Positions 42,526 to 54,780 are shown, numbered from the stretch's first letter. The stretch is DNA of 64,000 bases from Henckelia pumila (GCF_033568475.1 NW_027331831.1:12090001-12154000); one strand, 5' to 3'. A program made the numbers and translations. Notes: generated by a model not told the origin, from the letters alone.

Positions 42526-45500
42526 ATGGGAAACTCATTCACATGTTTCTCTCAACCACCAAAACAAACAACACCAAAACCTCCATCTTCGTCATCCTTG
42601 GATCTTCTTCCGCCATGGATGTCGCCTTCTTCCTTCAAAAGCTCGAGAAGAAAAGCTGCAGAGCCCTCCTCCTCCCCTCCTTCTTCCTCCTCGAAAACCG
42701 ATCCGATTTTCGACGATTCTTACATCAAACAACAAGCCCAGATTGCGTCCATGCTCTATCAGCATCACCTCCACAACAACACCGATATTCTTCTCAATTT
42801 GAACCGCTCCGTCTCCACCAAAAACCCACCGTTTTCCAAAAAACACAAGAATTTGTCCATGAGATCGCGTTCGGTTTCGAGTTCGGTCCATCAGCATCAG
42901 CAGTCTTTGCAGATGTTTAATCAGGTACAAATTTTCTTAATTAAATACCCTTTTTTTTTATTCATCATTTAAATGATATTTTTGATTTTTTTTTGGGTAT
43001 ATATACTAATTCAATGAATGAACTAATAATATATGAATGTAACGTATAAATGAAATTACATCTGCTGGATTCATTAATGCCGGAGGCAACGTGTACCAAA
43101 GAAGTAGACTCTGAATTCTTTGAATGAAATTTAATATGTTGACTTCTAAAAAATTGTGTGTACGTGGTTATTATCCCAGAACTTTCAATTGAACATTTTT
43201 CAACTTTTGTTAGGTACGTATTGAATGTGTTCACATTAAATGTTAATTTATTTGCACCTGATTTTTAGATATGTTTCAATTCAAGTTTAATAAATTTGCT
43301 TTCTTTTTAGTTTTTAGTTTTAATTGAATTCATCGAAGTCATGTATATATTTCTAAATTAAAATGTGTCTGAAAATCATTTATTTATTTAATTTTCAAAA
43401 TTTATGAACAAGGTGGCGCTGGCAAATTTGTCGAATAAAATAATTTTGACTTGAATTTATACGAAGGTAAAGAAAAATGATTCAAAAATTAAGATGCAAC
43501 GTACTACAACAAATGAACAAATAATAAGCAAGAAAAATATATATAGGAACCGAGATTTAAACTAATATTCCTAATTTAACTTTTCGGACGTAGATGAGAT
43601 TAAGCATTAAGGAGTGAGATTGAAACGTGAATCGTATTACCGTTTTATCAAAAGTTATACGTCGTGGTAATCGTGCAACATTCAATTCAAATTTGTTAAA
43701 CTATACAAGAATCTCGATATTGGCCCCCAATAATATATTTATTCACATTCTTTACGTACTGCCTTTAATAGGCAGTGTTATTCTCACTACAATGTAAATA
43801 AGATCGGTAATTTTTATTTTTTTATGACGTAGAAACCCGCAGCCGTCACCTTTTAGTGTGTATTGGGTAAACCCCCTAACTAACGTAATAGCCTGCAAAC
43901 TACGCTAGCTAGCCAAATAAACCAAGCCCTGTGTGACAGGCTGGCTAGTTCAAGAAAGTGTTGGTAGGGAGAATTGAACTCCTGACTTATGTCCAAAAGT
44001 TCACTTATTCCATCAACTTGGACACCTGGGGGCAAATAAGATCAACAATTTTGATCACACGTGACACGTACAATGTGTTAGCCTACAACTCATAACATCG
44101 ACGCTATATACAACCATGTTTCCCCACTTGGTCCGCGACCACTAAAACCCGGTAACCGGGTTTTAGTGGTCGCGGACCAAGTGGGGAAACATGGTTGGGC
44201 AGCTGAGCATTCATATATATATATATATAATGTTAAATTTTACGATAATAAGTCGACAAATTTGATTGATTTTATATGTTTTTAGGAATCTTTAGACAGC
44301 AGTGAAGTGAATGAGAAGAAACATTTTGTGCTAGTCCATGGAGGGGGATTTGGTGCATGGTGTTGGTACAAAATCATTGCACTTTTAAAAGAAGCCAATT
44401 GTGGGGTTAATGCCATAGACCTAACTGGCTCTGGTGCCAACTTTTGTGACATAAATTCAATCACAACTTTGGAAGAATACTCAAAGCCACTTCTTGATTT
44501 CCTTGTCAATCTTGAACATGGCAAACAGGTTAAGCTTTTTCCTTTGCGAAATTCTTTTTGCTTATACGTTATTAGTTTTATTTCCAGGCATCGGATGAAT
44601 TTCGGGTTTGTTTTATTTCGATTATATTGAAAAAATGTAAACCTATGTTTTTATTTTAGGTTATGCTGGATCGTCTATGTTTTTAATAGTTTATGGGCTA
44701 TTTTAGAATTAATGTTAAACATTACATTTGAAATTACAAAATTTTCCGTTAGTTTAATTATTATTAGATGAAAAATTTATTTTTTTTCTTTCCGGATTGA
44801 ATTTAGGGCCGGGTTTTAAAACATAAAAATATGTAATAGATGATTTATTATTTATTTGTTTAGGTGTGCAATAAGTATGCAAGACGAGCTATCGAAATGT
44901 GATATGTGGAGTACTGCTGCATTTTTAAAAAAAAATAGATTTGGATTATATCCTTATCATCAGTTATATATTTTAATAAAAAACCCGTCATTCTTCGAAT
45001 CGTTATGTCCATCTAAATACATCATATACTTAAGTCTTCGTTCTAAATTAGCCACTCTTCTAAAAATTCACTATCGAGCATGGTCTTTTGAGATTTATTT
45101 TTTTCATTATACTTTATAAAATTAGATTTTTGGTCGAAATTAATGTATGAGGGCTATTTTATTTATATAATTAGAACCATATTTATTTCTATAAATCAAT
45201 CAATAAGAGAATAATTTTTTTTTTTTGGTCTAACATTTTGTTGGTATATAATTGCAGGTGATATTGGTGGGACATGATATTGGTGGGGCGTGTATTTCAT
45301 ATGCAATGGAATTGCATCCAACCAAAGTTTCTAAAGCAATTTTTGTTGCTGCAACTATGTTGGCTAATTCCCAAAGTGCCCTCGATGTTTTCTCTCAACA
45401 GGTTTGTCCCCATATTTCTTATTTAACACGGGAAATTGCAATTTTAGCTATGTTTATTTCTTTTATATTGTGAAATATTTCATTTTTAGTTTTAGTCATG

Positions 45501-46315
45501 TTTTCAGTTTTCGGTAATTTTAGTTTTTTTTTTTTTCCATAAAAATGTTGATGTGACAGTGCAAGTTAGCGCATGTGATATTTTTGCAGAAATTGTTGAG
45601 TGAATTAAACCAACGAGCTCAGAAATTTGTGTATGGAAATGGGAAGAATCAGACTCCCACCGCCATTGATTTCGACAAATCGCTGCTTGAAGACTTCTTG
45701 TTCAACCGAACACCTTCTAAGGTATACATCTCAATGTTTATGTATTAATATCTTAAAATTTTATAAGTCCTCGAATATGGTAACTGATCATCAACATTTT
45801 GGAGTCCAACCAAAATTATTGTGAAGTTTACTTAGTAGTGTGCGATGTTTCGATGATTATCGTTCCAGTTAATTTCGTTTTACCGGTAATAATCAAAGCC
45901 AAAACTACTAAACTGGGGTGAATCAAAGTATCACAAAAGTCAGACTTGAGAGAAAACTCTTGATTTTCTCTCAAACCTTAGCCTGAGCCTCTTTTGTGTT
46001 TCGGTTTAGGTCATGATCATTATTGCCTTGATACAGGATATTGCACTTGCATCAGTATCCATGAGGACCATACCCTTTGGGCCATTAACACAGAAGCTCA
46101 CCTTTTCTAAAGCAAACTATGGTTCCATTCCAAGATTCTACATCAAAACAGATGAAGATTTTGTCATTCCTCTCCCACTTCAACAACACATGTTACAAAC
46201 TAATCCGCCAACACGTACTTTCCAGCTCAAGGGTTCCGACCACTCGCCTTTTTTCTCGAAGCCTCAAGCATTGCAGAAGATCTTACTCGAAGTATCGGAC
46301 CTCCCATCGGTGTAA
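42526..46315 (+). CDS. MES11: MES11-like methylesterase-family alpha/beta hydrolase
   Basis: Five exons (42526-42924, 44286-44528, 45258-45401, 45590-45721, 46037-46315) give 398 residues. All introns are phase 0 with GT/AG borders. Residues 1-133 are a Ser/Pro/Arg-rich N-terminal extension as in the MES11-13 group, annotated elsewhere as plastid-targeted. The hydrolase core follows: HFVLVHGGGFGAWCW (oxyanion region), GHDIGGACISYAMELHP (nucleophile elbow, Asp221 where most MES enzymes have Ser) and GSDHSPFF (catalytic His375). Family members hydrolyse methyl esters of hormones such as IAA, JA and SA; which substrate, if any, is unknown here. The protein begins MGNSFTC, a myristoylation/palmitoylation-like motif. 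Intron 1 holds a TRIM fragment, a SINE and a perfect palindrome. Confidence 0.92.
43605..43735 (-). mobile_element. TRIM LTR fragment in MES intron 1
   Basis: TTACCGTTTTATCAAAAGTT, GTCGTGGTAATCGTGCAAC and TTAAACTATACAAGAA follow the same order as one terminal repeat of the TRIMs at 5.0 and 21.7 kb. There is no second repeat nearby, so it is a solo or truncated copy. Confidence 0.55.
43816..44033 (-). mobile_element. tRNA-derived SINE, about 218 bp, in MES intron 1
   Basis: The minus strand has an A-box-like GTCCAAGTTGATGG and a B-box-like GAGTTCAATTC, and ends in an A-rich tail (T-rich on the plus strand at 43811-43822). Flanks AAATAAGATCGGTAATTTT and AAATAAGATCAACAATTTT (43796 and 44034 onward) form a target duplication of about 19 bp with three mismatches. 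A shorter relative lies at 46575-46680. Confidence 0.8.
44111..44197. repeat. Perfect 87-bp palindrome (43-bp arms, 1-nt centre) in MES intron 1
   Basis: The arms 44111-44153 and 44155-44197 are exact reverse complements around a single A at 44154, starting CAACCATGTTTCCCCACTTG. The arms are GC-richer than the intron. I found no other copy of the arm in the window and no flanking target duplication. It lies 88 bp before exon 2 and would fold into an unbroken hairpin in the pre-mRNA. Confidence 0.97.
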
Positions 46316-46896
46316 AAGTTTGATAAATGTTCATATTTGACATTAAAATGAAGGGGGGAAATTTCCTCTTCTGCAGTGAATATCATGTAATCACTTTATT
46401 AATGATTTTAATTTGATCTCTTTTTTTTTTCTTTCGGACTTCCACGTGGTTAGAATACGTATACTTCAAAAAATAAAGGACGAAAGTGAGATTTAACGAA
46501 GCAAGAAGTATGGTTAGAACCATCTTGTTACATGTGATCAAAATTGCACTAATGCAAAGTTCATCGTTTAATTATTGTTATTTTTTTCATGACATAGGAC
46601 CCGCAGCCGCTACATCTCAGTGCGCACTAGGTGAACTCACAAGCTAACGCAATAAACTGTAAATCACGCTAAACAGAAAAGTTTATCATTCAATAACTTA
46701 ATCTGATCAAAGAGAGAAATCACTTAAACAATCATAATTTAACATGAAAAGTAATATACAAGAAATTTTTAATGTGGTATAACTAAGCATCCATAATATA
46801 GATATTTGACAGACCTAAAACAAGAACTGGAACTAGGAAACCAAAAATCAGCATCTCTTACAGTAACATGTTGAAGAAGTATACTAGCAGTAGAGT
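46316..46896. other. Intergenic DNA between convergent MES and UXS genes
   Basis: It holds the 3' UTR and polyadenylation region of the MES gene, a SINE fragment at about 46575-46680, and the 3' UTR of UXS copy A. Nothing else is recognised. Confidence 0.5.
46575..46680 (-). mobile_element. SINE 3'-end fragment
   Basis: TCATGACATAGGACCCGCAG, AGTGCGCACTAGGTGAACTC and AGCTAACGCAATAAACTG parallel the tail half of the SINE at 43816-44033 in the same orientation. The tRNA-like head is missing. Confidence 0.6.
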
Positions 46897-49288
46897 TCAA
46901 TCTTTCCTAAGAATTCCGAGCCTCTGGCGGAAATCCCCTTCCATGAGGGGAATGCCTTCGCGTAACTTGATCTTCGGTTCCCAGCCAAGCAACTGATTTG
47001 CCTTTGTTATGTCTGGCTTTCTCTGTCGAGGATCATCTGGAGTATTTTCCACGGTTATGATTTTCACGCGAGGGTTAATCATCTGCAATGCCAAAGAAAT
47101 GTAAGGTTCCCATTTGGGCACAATCAAGCATGCACTGATGCACATGGGAACATACAAAAATCGGAAACCTACCTCTTTCACTGTCTCAGCAAGCTCAAGC
47201 ATAGTAAATTCACCTGTAAGAGTAGGAAAACAGAAAACTTTGTTATTTTTCATTTGAGATGCCAAACGACTCAAGCATAGTATTTTAGCATCGGAATCTT
47301 GGCTTGGAAGTTGAGTGATGAAATAAACCTGGATTGCCAATGTTAATTGGTCCGGTGTGTTCATCTTCCATTAATCGAATAAGTCCATCAACCTTCACAA
47401 GAAGAAACAGTGTAAATATACATCAATAATCTAACATGAACATAAAATTTCGCAAACAAAACAAGATGATGCTCTCGCGTACCATGTCAGATACGTAGCA
47501 AAAGCTTCTTGTTTGTGTTCCTGGTAACTGAACCGTCAAAGGTTCATCGCTGCAAAGAGATGAATGGTCTCGAATGATTAGTCCTAAACATGTATGATAT
47601 TCACGTGGAGTTGACTGACCCTGATCCAAACTAGAATTTCTTGGAGAGAAAAATGGTATATTGTGAAGTTTACCGAATAGCTTGAGCAATAAAATTGCTG
47701 ACAACTCGACCATCATCGATGTTCATCCGTGGCCCATAAGTGTTGAAGATCCTTGCAATCCGTATTTCTGCAGTAAGAACAAATTCGATACATTAAAGAT
47801 CAACTATACATCAATATTCCGTGAGAGGGGGATAAACAATTACCAATTCCATGTTGCCTATGATAATCAAACATCAAAGTTTCGGCCACCCTTTTTCCCT
47901 CATCATAACAACTCCTAACACCTGATATGCCACATCAAACAACGATAGAACAATGCCTTGAATGCTCTATCTTCTCAGCAACGATCATATTATAAATTTT
48001 CGCTAGCATCGTGATACCTATAGGGTTCACATTGCCCCAGTAGTCCTCCGTCTGAGGGTGCACAAGCGGATCACCATAAACTTCTGATGTTGATGTCAGT
48101 AAAATCCTATTCAGATGGTAAATATACTGAATCAACAGATCCATCGAACGCGAGTACATAACGTATGGAGAGAGTTAAAACCTTGCTCCTACTCGTTTGG
48201 CAAGTCCCAACATGTTTAGGGTACCGATAACATTTGTCTTTATTGTCTGTTGAGCGACATCACAAAGGGAGAATAAGATAATGTACTACAGTTAAGCCAA
48301 TCATAGAAGACACTAAAACCTCAAAAAATGCAAGTTTCCATTATATCTCAATCGAGTTGTGATTCAACCATAAATGGTAATGGTTTCAAATCTGTGAGAT
48401 AGAAGAAAGAGAGATTGACTAGTGACTAACCTTAACAGGATTGTATTTGTAGAAAATTGGGGAAGCAGGGCAAGCAAGGTGGTATATTTGATCGACTTCA
48501 ATCAACAACGGCTCTGTCACATCTGCAAAACAAAATCGCAAAGAAAATATACGACATGAGGTAGAGATTCAAACGGAACTCTACTGGGATGTAAATAAGA
48601 AATGTGATAAATGGAGCATAAGATGGCCAACCATGCCGGATTAGCTCGAATCGTGGATGACCAATCCATTGCTTTAAGTTGTCCTTTGAGCCAGTGAAGT
48701 AGTTATCCATGACAACCACCTGAATAAAACAAAAAAGTAGCAATTTTTCAGGAAACAAACTTCGTCAATGTGAGACAACATTGTATCGCACACCTCATTC
48801 TTCTCATTTTCCATCAACTTGTCGACTAAGTGAGAGCCAATGAATCCAGCTCCACCCGTGACCAAAATTCTCATGTTTGCCTGTCATGAATATCATTGAA
48901 ATTGCCATATCGCGTAACAATTGAAATATAAATATAATGAAAAAATACGCAAAGTCGAGGTAGGGAACACAATCCGATCTATTAAAAGTTTTACACGGAT
49001 AAGCATCAAGAAATAGAGCAGTACAGAGCCTATGAATAACATATCTCCACTGCCGCCTACACGAGTTTGATCAAAATACAGTTTACTTTTCACATCGGAT
49101 TCGTTGCATTATCAAAAAAGCATTGTAGCACGACTTAACAGGCCAGGCACAGAATCGATAAAAGCAACAATGTTCAATGAAACACCTTGGTATCATACCT
49201 GGAAAAATTTAGCTTTCCTCAAAGGCGATGGCTCGGGAGGAGGCTTGGCAGTTCCATTGTTCTCTCCTTGTGATATTTGATTATCCAT
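46897..49288 (-). CDS. UXS: UDP-glucuronic acid decarboxylase (UDP-xylose synthase), copy A
   Basis: Twelve exons on the minus strand: 49288-49199, 48880-48794, 48719-48632, 48522-48431, 48246-48182, 48106-48018, 47921-47844, 47767-47674, 47549-47483, 47392-47329, 47213-47173 and 47082-46897, in total 346 residues. The enzyme converts UDP-glucuronate to UDP-xylose with bound NAD, supplying xylose for xylan, xyloglucan and glycoproteins. Seen here are the Rossmann motif [10 protein letters not shown], the substrate-site TSTSEVYGD, the catalytic YxxxK in SCYDEGKR, and the C-terminal [16 protein letters not shown]. There is no N-terminal membrane segment, so it belongs to the short, soluble cytosolic UXS type. 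The stretch [10 protein letters not shown] has Met where copy B has Ala. Copy B lies upstream in the same orientation. Confidence 0.95.
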
Positions 49289-49990
49289 TATAAGATCCTT
49301 TGTTGAATTTTGAATCCAACCATGTAAAAAACAAACAAAATATCCATCAATTCCAAACCACACCAACACACAAATAAAATAATCATCAAGTCGGACCAAT
49401 GGCTGTTTCAAAAAACCAAGAATTTGATGATCGGTAAATCAATTGTATCAGACAACAAACCCCAGCAAAAAATCAAAACTACTCTGGTTTATCTAGCAAT
49501 GCATATAGAATCAACAACCGGAGTCTTCTAAAATCAACGAAAGAAACACCTAATCGAAATCATTTTCGTCAAAATGCCAATAACATCAACATATTCAAAT
49601 CGAGTGAAACGACAAAAAAAAAAAAAAAAAAAAGGGCAAATCTTTATCGTGAAAACAGAGCAATCAAACCCAATCGGCTCACAACCTTAACTCAACAATG
49701 AAACCCACATAGATCATCCCATTTAAACCGATAATTAACGCAAAAATACAACCTTTAAAGCAAAATGAAGCTGCAGTACAAAGCAGATATGACACAAGAA
49801 GAAGTCTCCTATCCAATGGCAACAGTGGGAATGAATTAATTTTCAACTACACTCATTCAAACCCAGAGATTGAGAAGACCAAACGAAGAAAATGGAACCA
49901 AGTGGTAGATGTTCGATGATTGCATTATGATTATGGCACACGAACGGTCTCACTTTTGTAATAAAATAAAATTAGATCGTTGTCACCACT
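49289..49990 (-). other. 5' leader and promoter region of UXS copy A
   Basis: No coding frame is seen apart from the gene. The leader near 49289-49340 may be preceded by a leader intron as in copy B, but I could not place its borders. A run of about 23 A lies at 49611-49633. Confidence 0.45.
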
Positions 49991-52395
49991 CACTCGGGGA
50001 GTAGCTCGTGATTTCAAAAATTAAAAAATGTCATATGTAATTGTACGGTACTGTTACGGACATTGCTATGGATATAATTACTTATTATATTTTGAAATTA
50101 TTATAAAATTATGTGAACGAAAAAATCTTGATATTAGTGAATTCAAGATAACTATTTAATTTCAAAAGTGATATGTATCATGTATATATAATTAATCATT
50201 AATGTACATGTAGCTCGTGATTTTTAATTAGAATTTTATTGATCTAATAATTTTATAAATTTAAAAGCATGGACGATGATAGAAAATATTTTTCAAAAAA
50301 ATGATAGAAATTTTTATAAATTGTAAAGCATAGACGATGATAGAAAAATATTTCTCAAAAGAATGATAGAAAAATATTTGATAATTCTGAAATTTTGAAA
50401 AAAAATATTAATATTGGACAATAATTTTACTGAAACACATATGCCTCGTAATTTTGCTTAAATGTAATAAGACACGAGTCCATTTGGTTGGATAAGAGGG
50501 GCTAAAAGTACTTTTAATAATTTCTTTAAAAAATATAATGTTTACTTACAAAAACTATTTTGAAAAATATATATTTTTAAAAGTGAATTTTTAGTTTTTA
50601 CTTTTGTTTAAAAGTAAAAAATAAAAACAAACAATTTTCGATATTTATCCAAATATTAAAATCGTTATTATTATTTTAATTAGATGCAGGTTTTTTGTAA
50701 GACGGATTCACATGTAGACCTGACTTATATCGACAATGAAAAATAATATATTTGACATAAAAAGTAATATTTTTTATGGATCGGGTCGAACAGAAATTCA
50801 ACTCACCAAATTGATTATTGAAACTCTCTAATAGAAGTTTTTGTATGTAGTAAAAGCAATTAAAAAAATTCAAATTATTTATATGTTTTTTTTTTTTTGA
50901 AGTTATAACTTTTATATCTAAACTTACACGGTTTTATCCATTCAATTAAAATGAACACAAAGAACTAATGTATAAAATTGAGATCATATTTTTTTTGCTT
51001 TCAACTCTCTTGTATTTGAAACTTAGCTCCATAACATGTTATAAGTTTTATACATAGACAAAAGAGGTAAGAGTCAAGTATACTAAATATGGGATAGGTG
51101 AATACAAAATCCCTGTGTGTGGAGTAATTTAATAATTACTTGTATATAGTTATGTTTATCGAACCGGATCAATTTGGAACCGATCCAATTTTATCCGGTT
51201 CAATCAGGAACCAGTTTAATCGGTTTCAAAGTGAAGTGAATGTTGTACCAATGTTAATTAGATTGGGTTACTTGAAAATAAATTGGGAAGTATTTTAATC
51301 TGATCCCATTATTAGTTTGATTCAATAATTAATTAATATATATATATATATATATTATATTTATTATTTTGCTTCGTAAATATTTTTTTTGAAAAATCAC
51401 TGTAAAAATGATATGTAATGGTCGTGTTGTGAACAATAAAATCACAATCGACATTAGTTTACGACTCCAAGAAAGTTTTTGAAAAGCATAGATAACAACA
51501 AACACAACAACAAATACGAAATATAAAAACACGACAGTAAAACATAGCTAGCAATATATTGGAGAAACATGACTGCCATATACAAAAATTACAGACTCCA
51601 ACAAAAACATGAAAATTTGATAAGAAAACCTTTACCCGTTTCTTAATCTGGCATCCTAGGCATCGATCAAACTTTGAAGTGACATATTATTAATTCATAT
51701 ATAATTTATTTTATTCAATTTAGTTTGTCATATTATTTATTTATTTATTAAATATTTATCTTACGTCAATCAAATTATTAATTATTTATTTCACATCAAT
51801 CAAATTATTGAATTTAAATTACTATATTACCCTTTATAAAATTAATATATTTATTTACAAAAAAACATTTTTCAAAATTTTTCTCTATTCTTTTTGTTTT
51901 TAATTTTTTTTTTAAAAAAAACATATTGCATAAGCACATAACGCGTGCTCCCAAGTACTAATATTAAATTAAAAATTTCCCATTACATTTATCGAGTTAA
52001 TCATGAAGGTTTTGTGCTAGTCCTTTGCCTTTAAAAACAAATCCCCCCTTGAGAAGAAAATAAATTATTGTGCATCGGACAATCGATCTACCCCATTTTT
52101 GACGAAAAATAGGATAATTAATGCTTGAAAATTTGAAGAAAAAATCAACTCATAATGTTCTACGTAAAGTACAATGCAAGAGCATGAAATATTCATCATT
52201 GCAAATCCATAATTATTGTTGAAGATGATGCATAAAGAAATATATTTCCCCTTTTCCATAGTGAAAAAAATCCCCAATATGTTTATATGTATATATAAAA
52301 TAAAGCAAACCAATTTAAAATCCGTGGTTCAAAAAACTTGTAATAATTGCCATGTAAAGGAAAAAATCAAAACTATGAAGCTTGCAGCGCAGAGT
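49991..52395. other. AT-rich spacer between the UXS paralogues
   Basis: No gene is recognised. The stretch 51665-51850 resembles the MITE at 59530-59913 (TCAATCAAATTATTAATTATTTATTT, ACTATATTACCCTTTATAAA). A short copy of the ACATAAAAAGTAATATTTTT dispersed repeat is at about 50755. GGTTCAAT/ACCGGATC-type short repeats lie at 51165-51230 and an (AT)n run at about 51336. Confidence 0.45.
51665..51960. mobile_element. MITE-like sequence related to 59530-59913
   Basis: It shares about 120 bp of ordered similarity (repeated ATCAATCAAATTATTAATTATTTA) with the better-preserved MITE near SP1L. Termini were not resolved. Confidence 0.4.
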
Positions 52396-54780
52396 TCACT
52401 TCTTCCTGGGAATTTCAAGCCTCTTGCGAAAATCATCCTCCATTAAAGGAATGCCATTGCGTAGCTTGATCTTCGGTTCCCATCCTAACAGTTCCTTAGC
52501 TTTTGTTATATCAGGTTTCCTCTGTCGAGGATCGTCTGGAGTATTCTCCACTGTCACGATCTTCACTTCCGGATTGATCATCTGCAAATCACGCCAAACA
52601 ACAATCATGTTTGGTGGTTCTTGAAACGTGAGATGGCGTAAAGCTATAGGTTTTATGGTTAAAGATGTATGACTAGAACATGGAAAAACTGAGAAAGTTA
52701 CCTCTTTCACAGTCTCAGCAAGCTCCAGCATCGTAAACTCGCCTGAGAGTAGTGTCATGAATGAATGATTAATACAAACTTGAATTTGTTTATAGATTGA
52801 ATAGTTGAGGGAGTATATAAATATGAACCTGGATTGCCTATGTTTATCGGCCCAGTGTTACTTCCTTCCATCAGTCGAATAAGACCATCGACCTTTACCA
52901 AAAACGGAAATCGAGTAAGGGCCGTGGCAGATATTATGATGAAATATTCAATGAAAAGATGATAACATGATGTTTCTTCGTACCATGTCAGAAACATAAC
53001 AGAAGCTCCTTGTCTGTGTTCCAGGTAACTGAACTGTCAAAGGTTCATCACTGCGTACAGAGTATAGAGAACAGATATTGTTCAGAAATTTCTTGGGGAC
53101 CATTGGGGGCGGGCAATCAAGATCCGGGTGTTTGAGGAAGATGATTTTTAGTTTCTTACCGTATAGCTTGAGCTATGAAATTACTCACAACACGGCCATC
53201 ATCAATATTCATTCGAGGTCCATATGTGTTGAAAATCCTAGCAATCCGTATTTCTGCACAAAAATTATGATTTCATATTAGTTAATAGTTAGGAATGTAC
53301 GTAATGGCTACAACTGATGGAAAGAAGAAGATGAGTACCAATCCCATGTTGCCTGTGATAATCAAACATCAAAGTTTCAGCAACTCTTTTTCCCTCGTCG
53401 TAACAGCTCCTGACCCCTGCAACGCCATGTTAAGTGTTTAAACACTGCATACACGTTTTTTCTCCTCTCTTTATCGAGCATCTCATCGGATATTATCATT
53501 AGTTGAGAAAACTTTAAAGTATTATTCGAATTGTACGGTTACACCAAGATATCAAGGACAAACTACTGTATCTGAGATTAATAAGATGTAGGTTTCTTGA
53601 TGGGATACCTATAGGGTTCACATTGCCCCAGTAACTCTCGTTTTGAGGATGCTCAAGTGGATCTCCATAAACCTCCGAAGTTGATGTCAGTAAAATCCTA
53701 GTAAAACAAATGTGTTTGTAAATTAACATTCATAAGTAATGAAATAAGAAGAATAAAAAAATCGAACCAGATGTCAAACCTACTAACCTGGCTCCAACGC
53801 GCTTAGCAAGTCCCAACATGTTTAGTGTCCCGATGACATTAGTCTTTATTGTCTGTCAAGTTTCATTACATGGAAAAGGAAAGAAAACGGACTATTAGCG
53901 TGGCATAATGCTATATTTGAGAAAAAGTTTCATGGTCTAGGTGACTGACCGACCTTGACAGGGTTGTATTTGTAGAAAATCGGGGAGGCGGGACAAGCAA
54001 GATGGTAGATCTGATCAACTTCAACTAATAATGGCTCGGTGACATCTACAAAATATTAAGATTAGCAAAAAACAGGGGATCTGGAAAGAGTACTAAGGCA
54101 TAACTGGGATATCTGGAAAACAACCATGTCGAATAAGCTCAAATCGAGGATGACCAATCCATTGCCTTAAGTTTTCCTTTGATCCCGTAAAGTAGTTATC
54201 CGCAACAATCACCTGAGTATATCGAAAAAATAATTGGGCAAACAAATATCATCAAATTTGTGAACTTAGTCGTTCGCCCAGATAGTGAGAGGAAACTTAA
54301 AGAAGCGAAAGTTCGAACCTCATTCTTCTCGTTTTCCATCAGCTTATCAACTAAATGAGAGCCAATGAATCCAGCTCCACCAGTAACCAAAATTCTCATG
54401 TTTGCCTGTCATTAATAAGTCGTTAATAAAACAGAGTCTCGCATATCATCAGAATAGGACCAGATACTTTTGAGCTCTATGTTTATCAATATTTAATAAA
54501 AAGAGATGACATGACAAAAGATCGGAATGCTCTAGGATCAACTTCCAAAATCCAAATTATACGTACATTTTTTAATTTTGTTAAAATCATCTATGAATAC
54601 AACCAAGCCCATAAGATGAAGGGCATTCTTTCCAAATGAAATAAGCTTAAAAAAACGCTGATCCGTCAAGCAGATTCAGTTTCATCTCACCTTAAAAAAT
54701 TTTGCTCTCCTCAAAGGTGAAGGCTCGGGAGGTGGTTTGGTGGTGATATGGCTTCCTCCGTTTGATGCTTCCTTGGCCAT
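52396..54780 (-). CDS. UXS: UDP-glucuronic acid decarboxylase (UDP-xylose synthase), copy B
   Basis: Twelve exons on the minus strand: 54780-54691, 54405-54319, 54212-54125, 54045-53954, 53852-53788, 53697-53609, 53416-53339, 53253-53160, 53050-52984, 52892-52829, 52742-52702 and 52581-52396. They give 346 residues, with every exon equal in length to its partner in copy A. The protein starts [20 protein letters not shown] and ends [16 protein letters not shown] (NAD), [21 protein letters not shown] and SCYDEGKR (catalytic Tyr and Lys) are all present. It is the cytosolic UXS type. The close match of both genes and their shared orientation point to tandem duplication; coding differences are scattered and neither copy is broken. 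Confidence 0.96.

Noticed and set aside
42401-42930. Alternative frames overlapping MES exon 1 on both strands
   Set aside because: The Ser/Pro/His-rich composition opens several frames. Only the 42526 frame splices in phase to the hydrolase exons.
47682-47918. Plus-strand open frame across UXS copy A
   Set aside because: It is antisense to exons 7 and 8 of the UXS gene and crosses an intron; the minus-strand exons are well supported.
49611-49633. Poly(A) run as a sign of a processed pseudogene
   Set aside because: The run is isolated, with no upstream intronless gene copy; it is probably a simple repeat.
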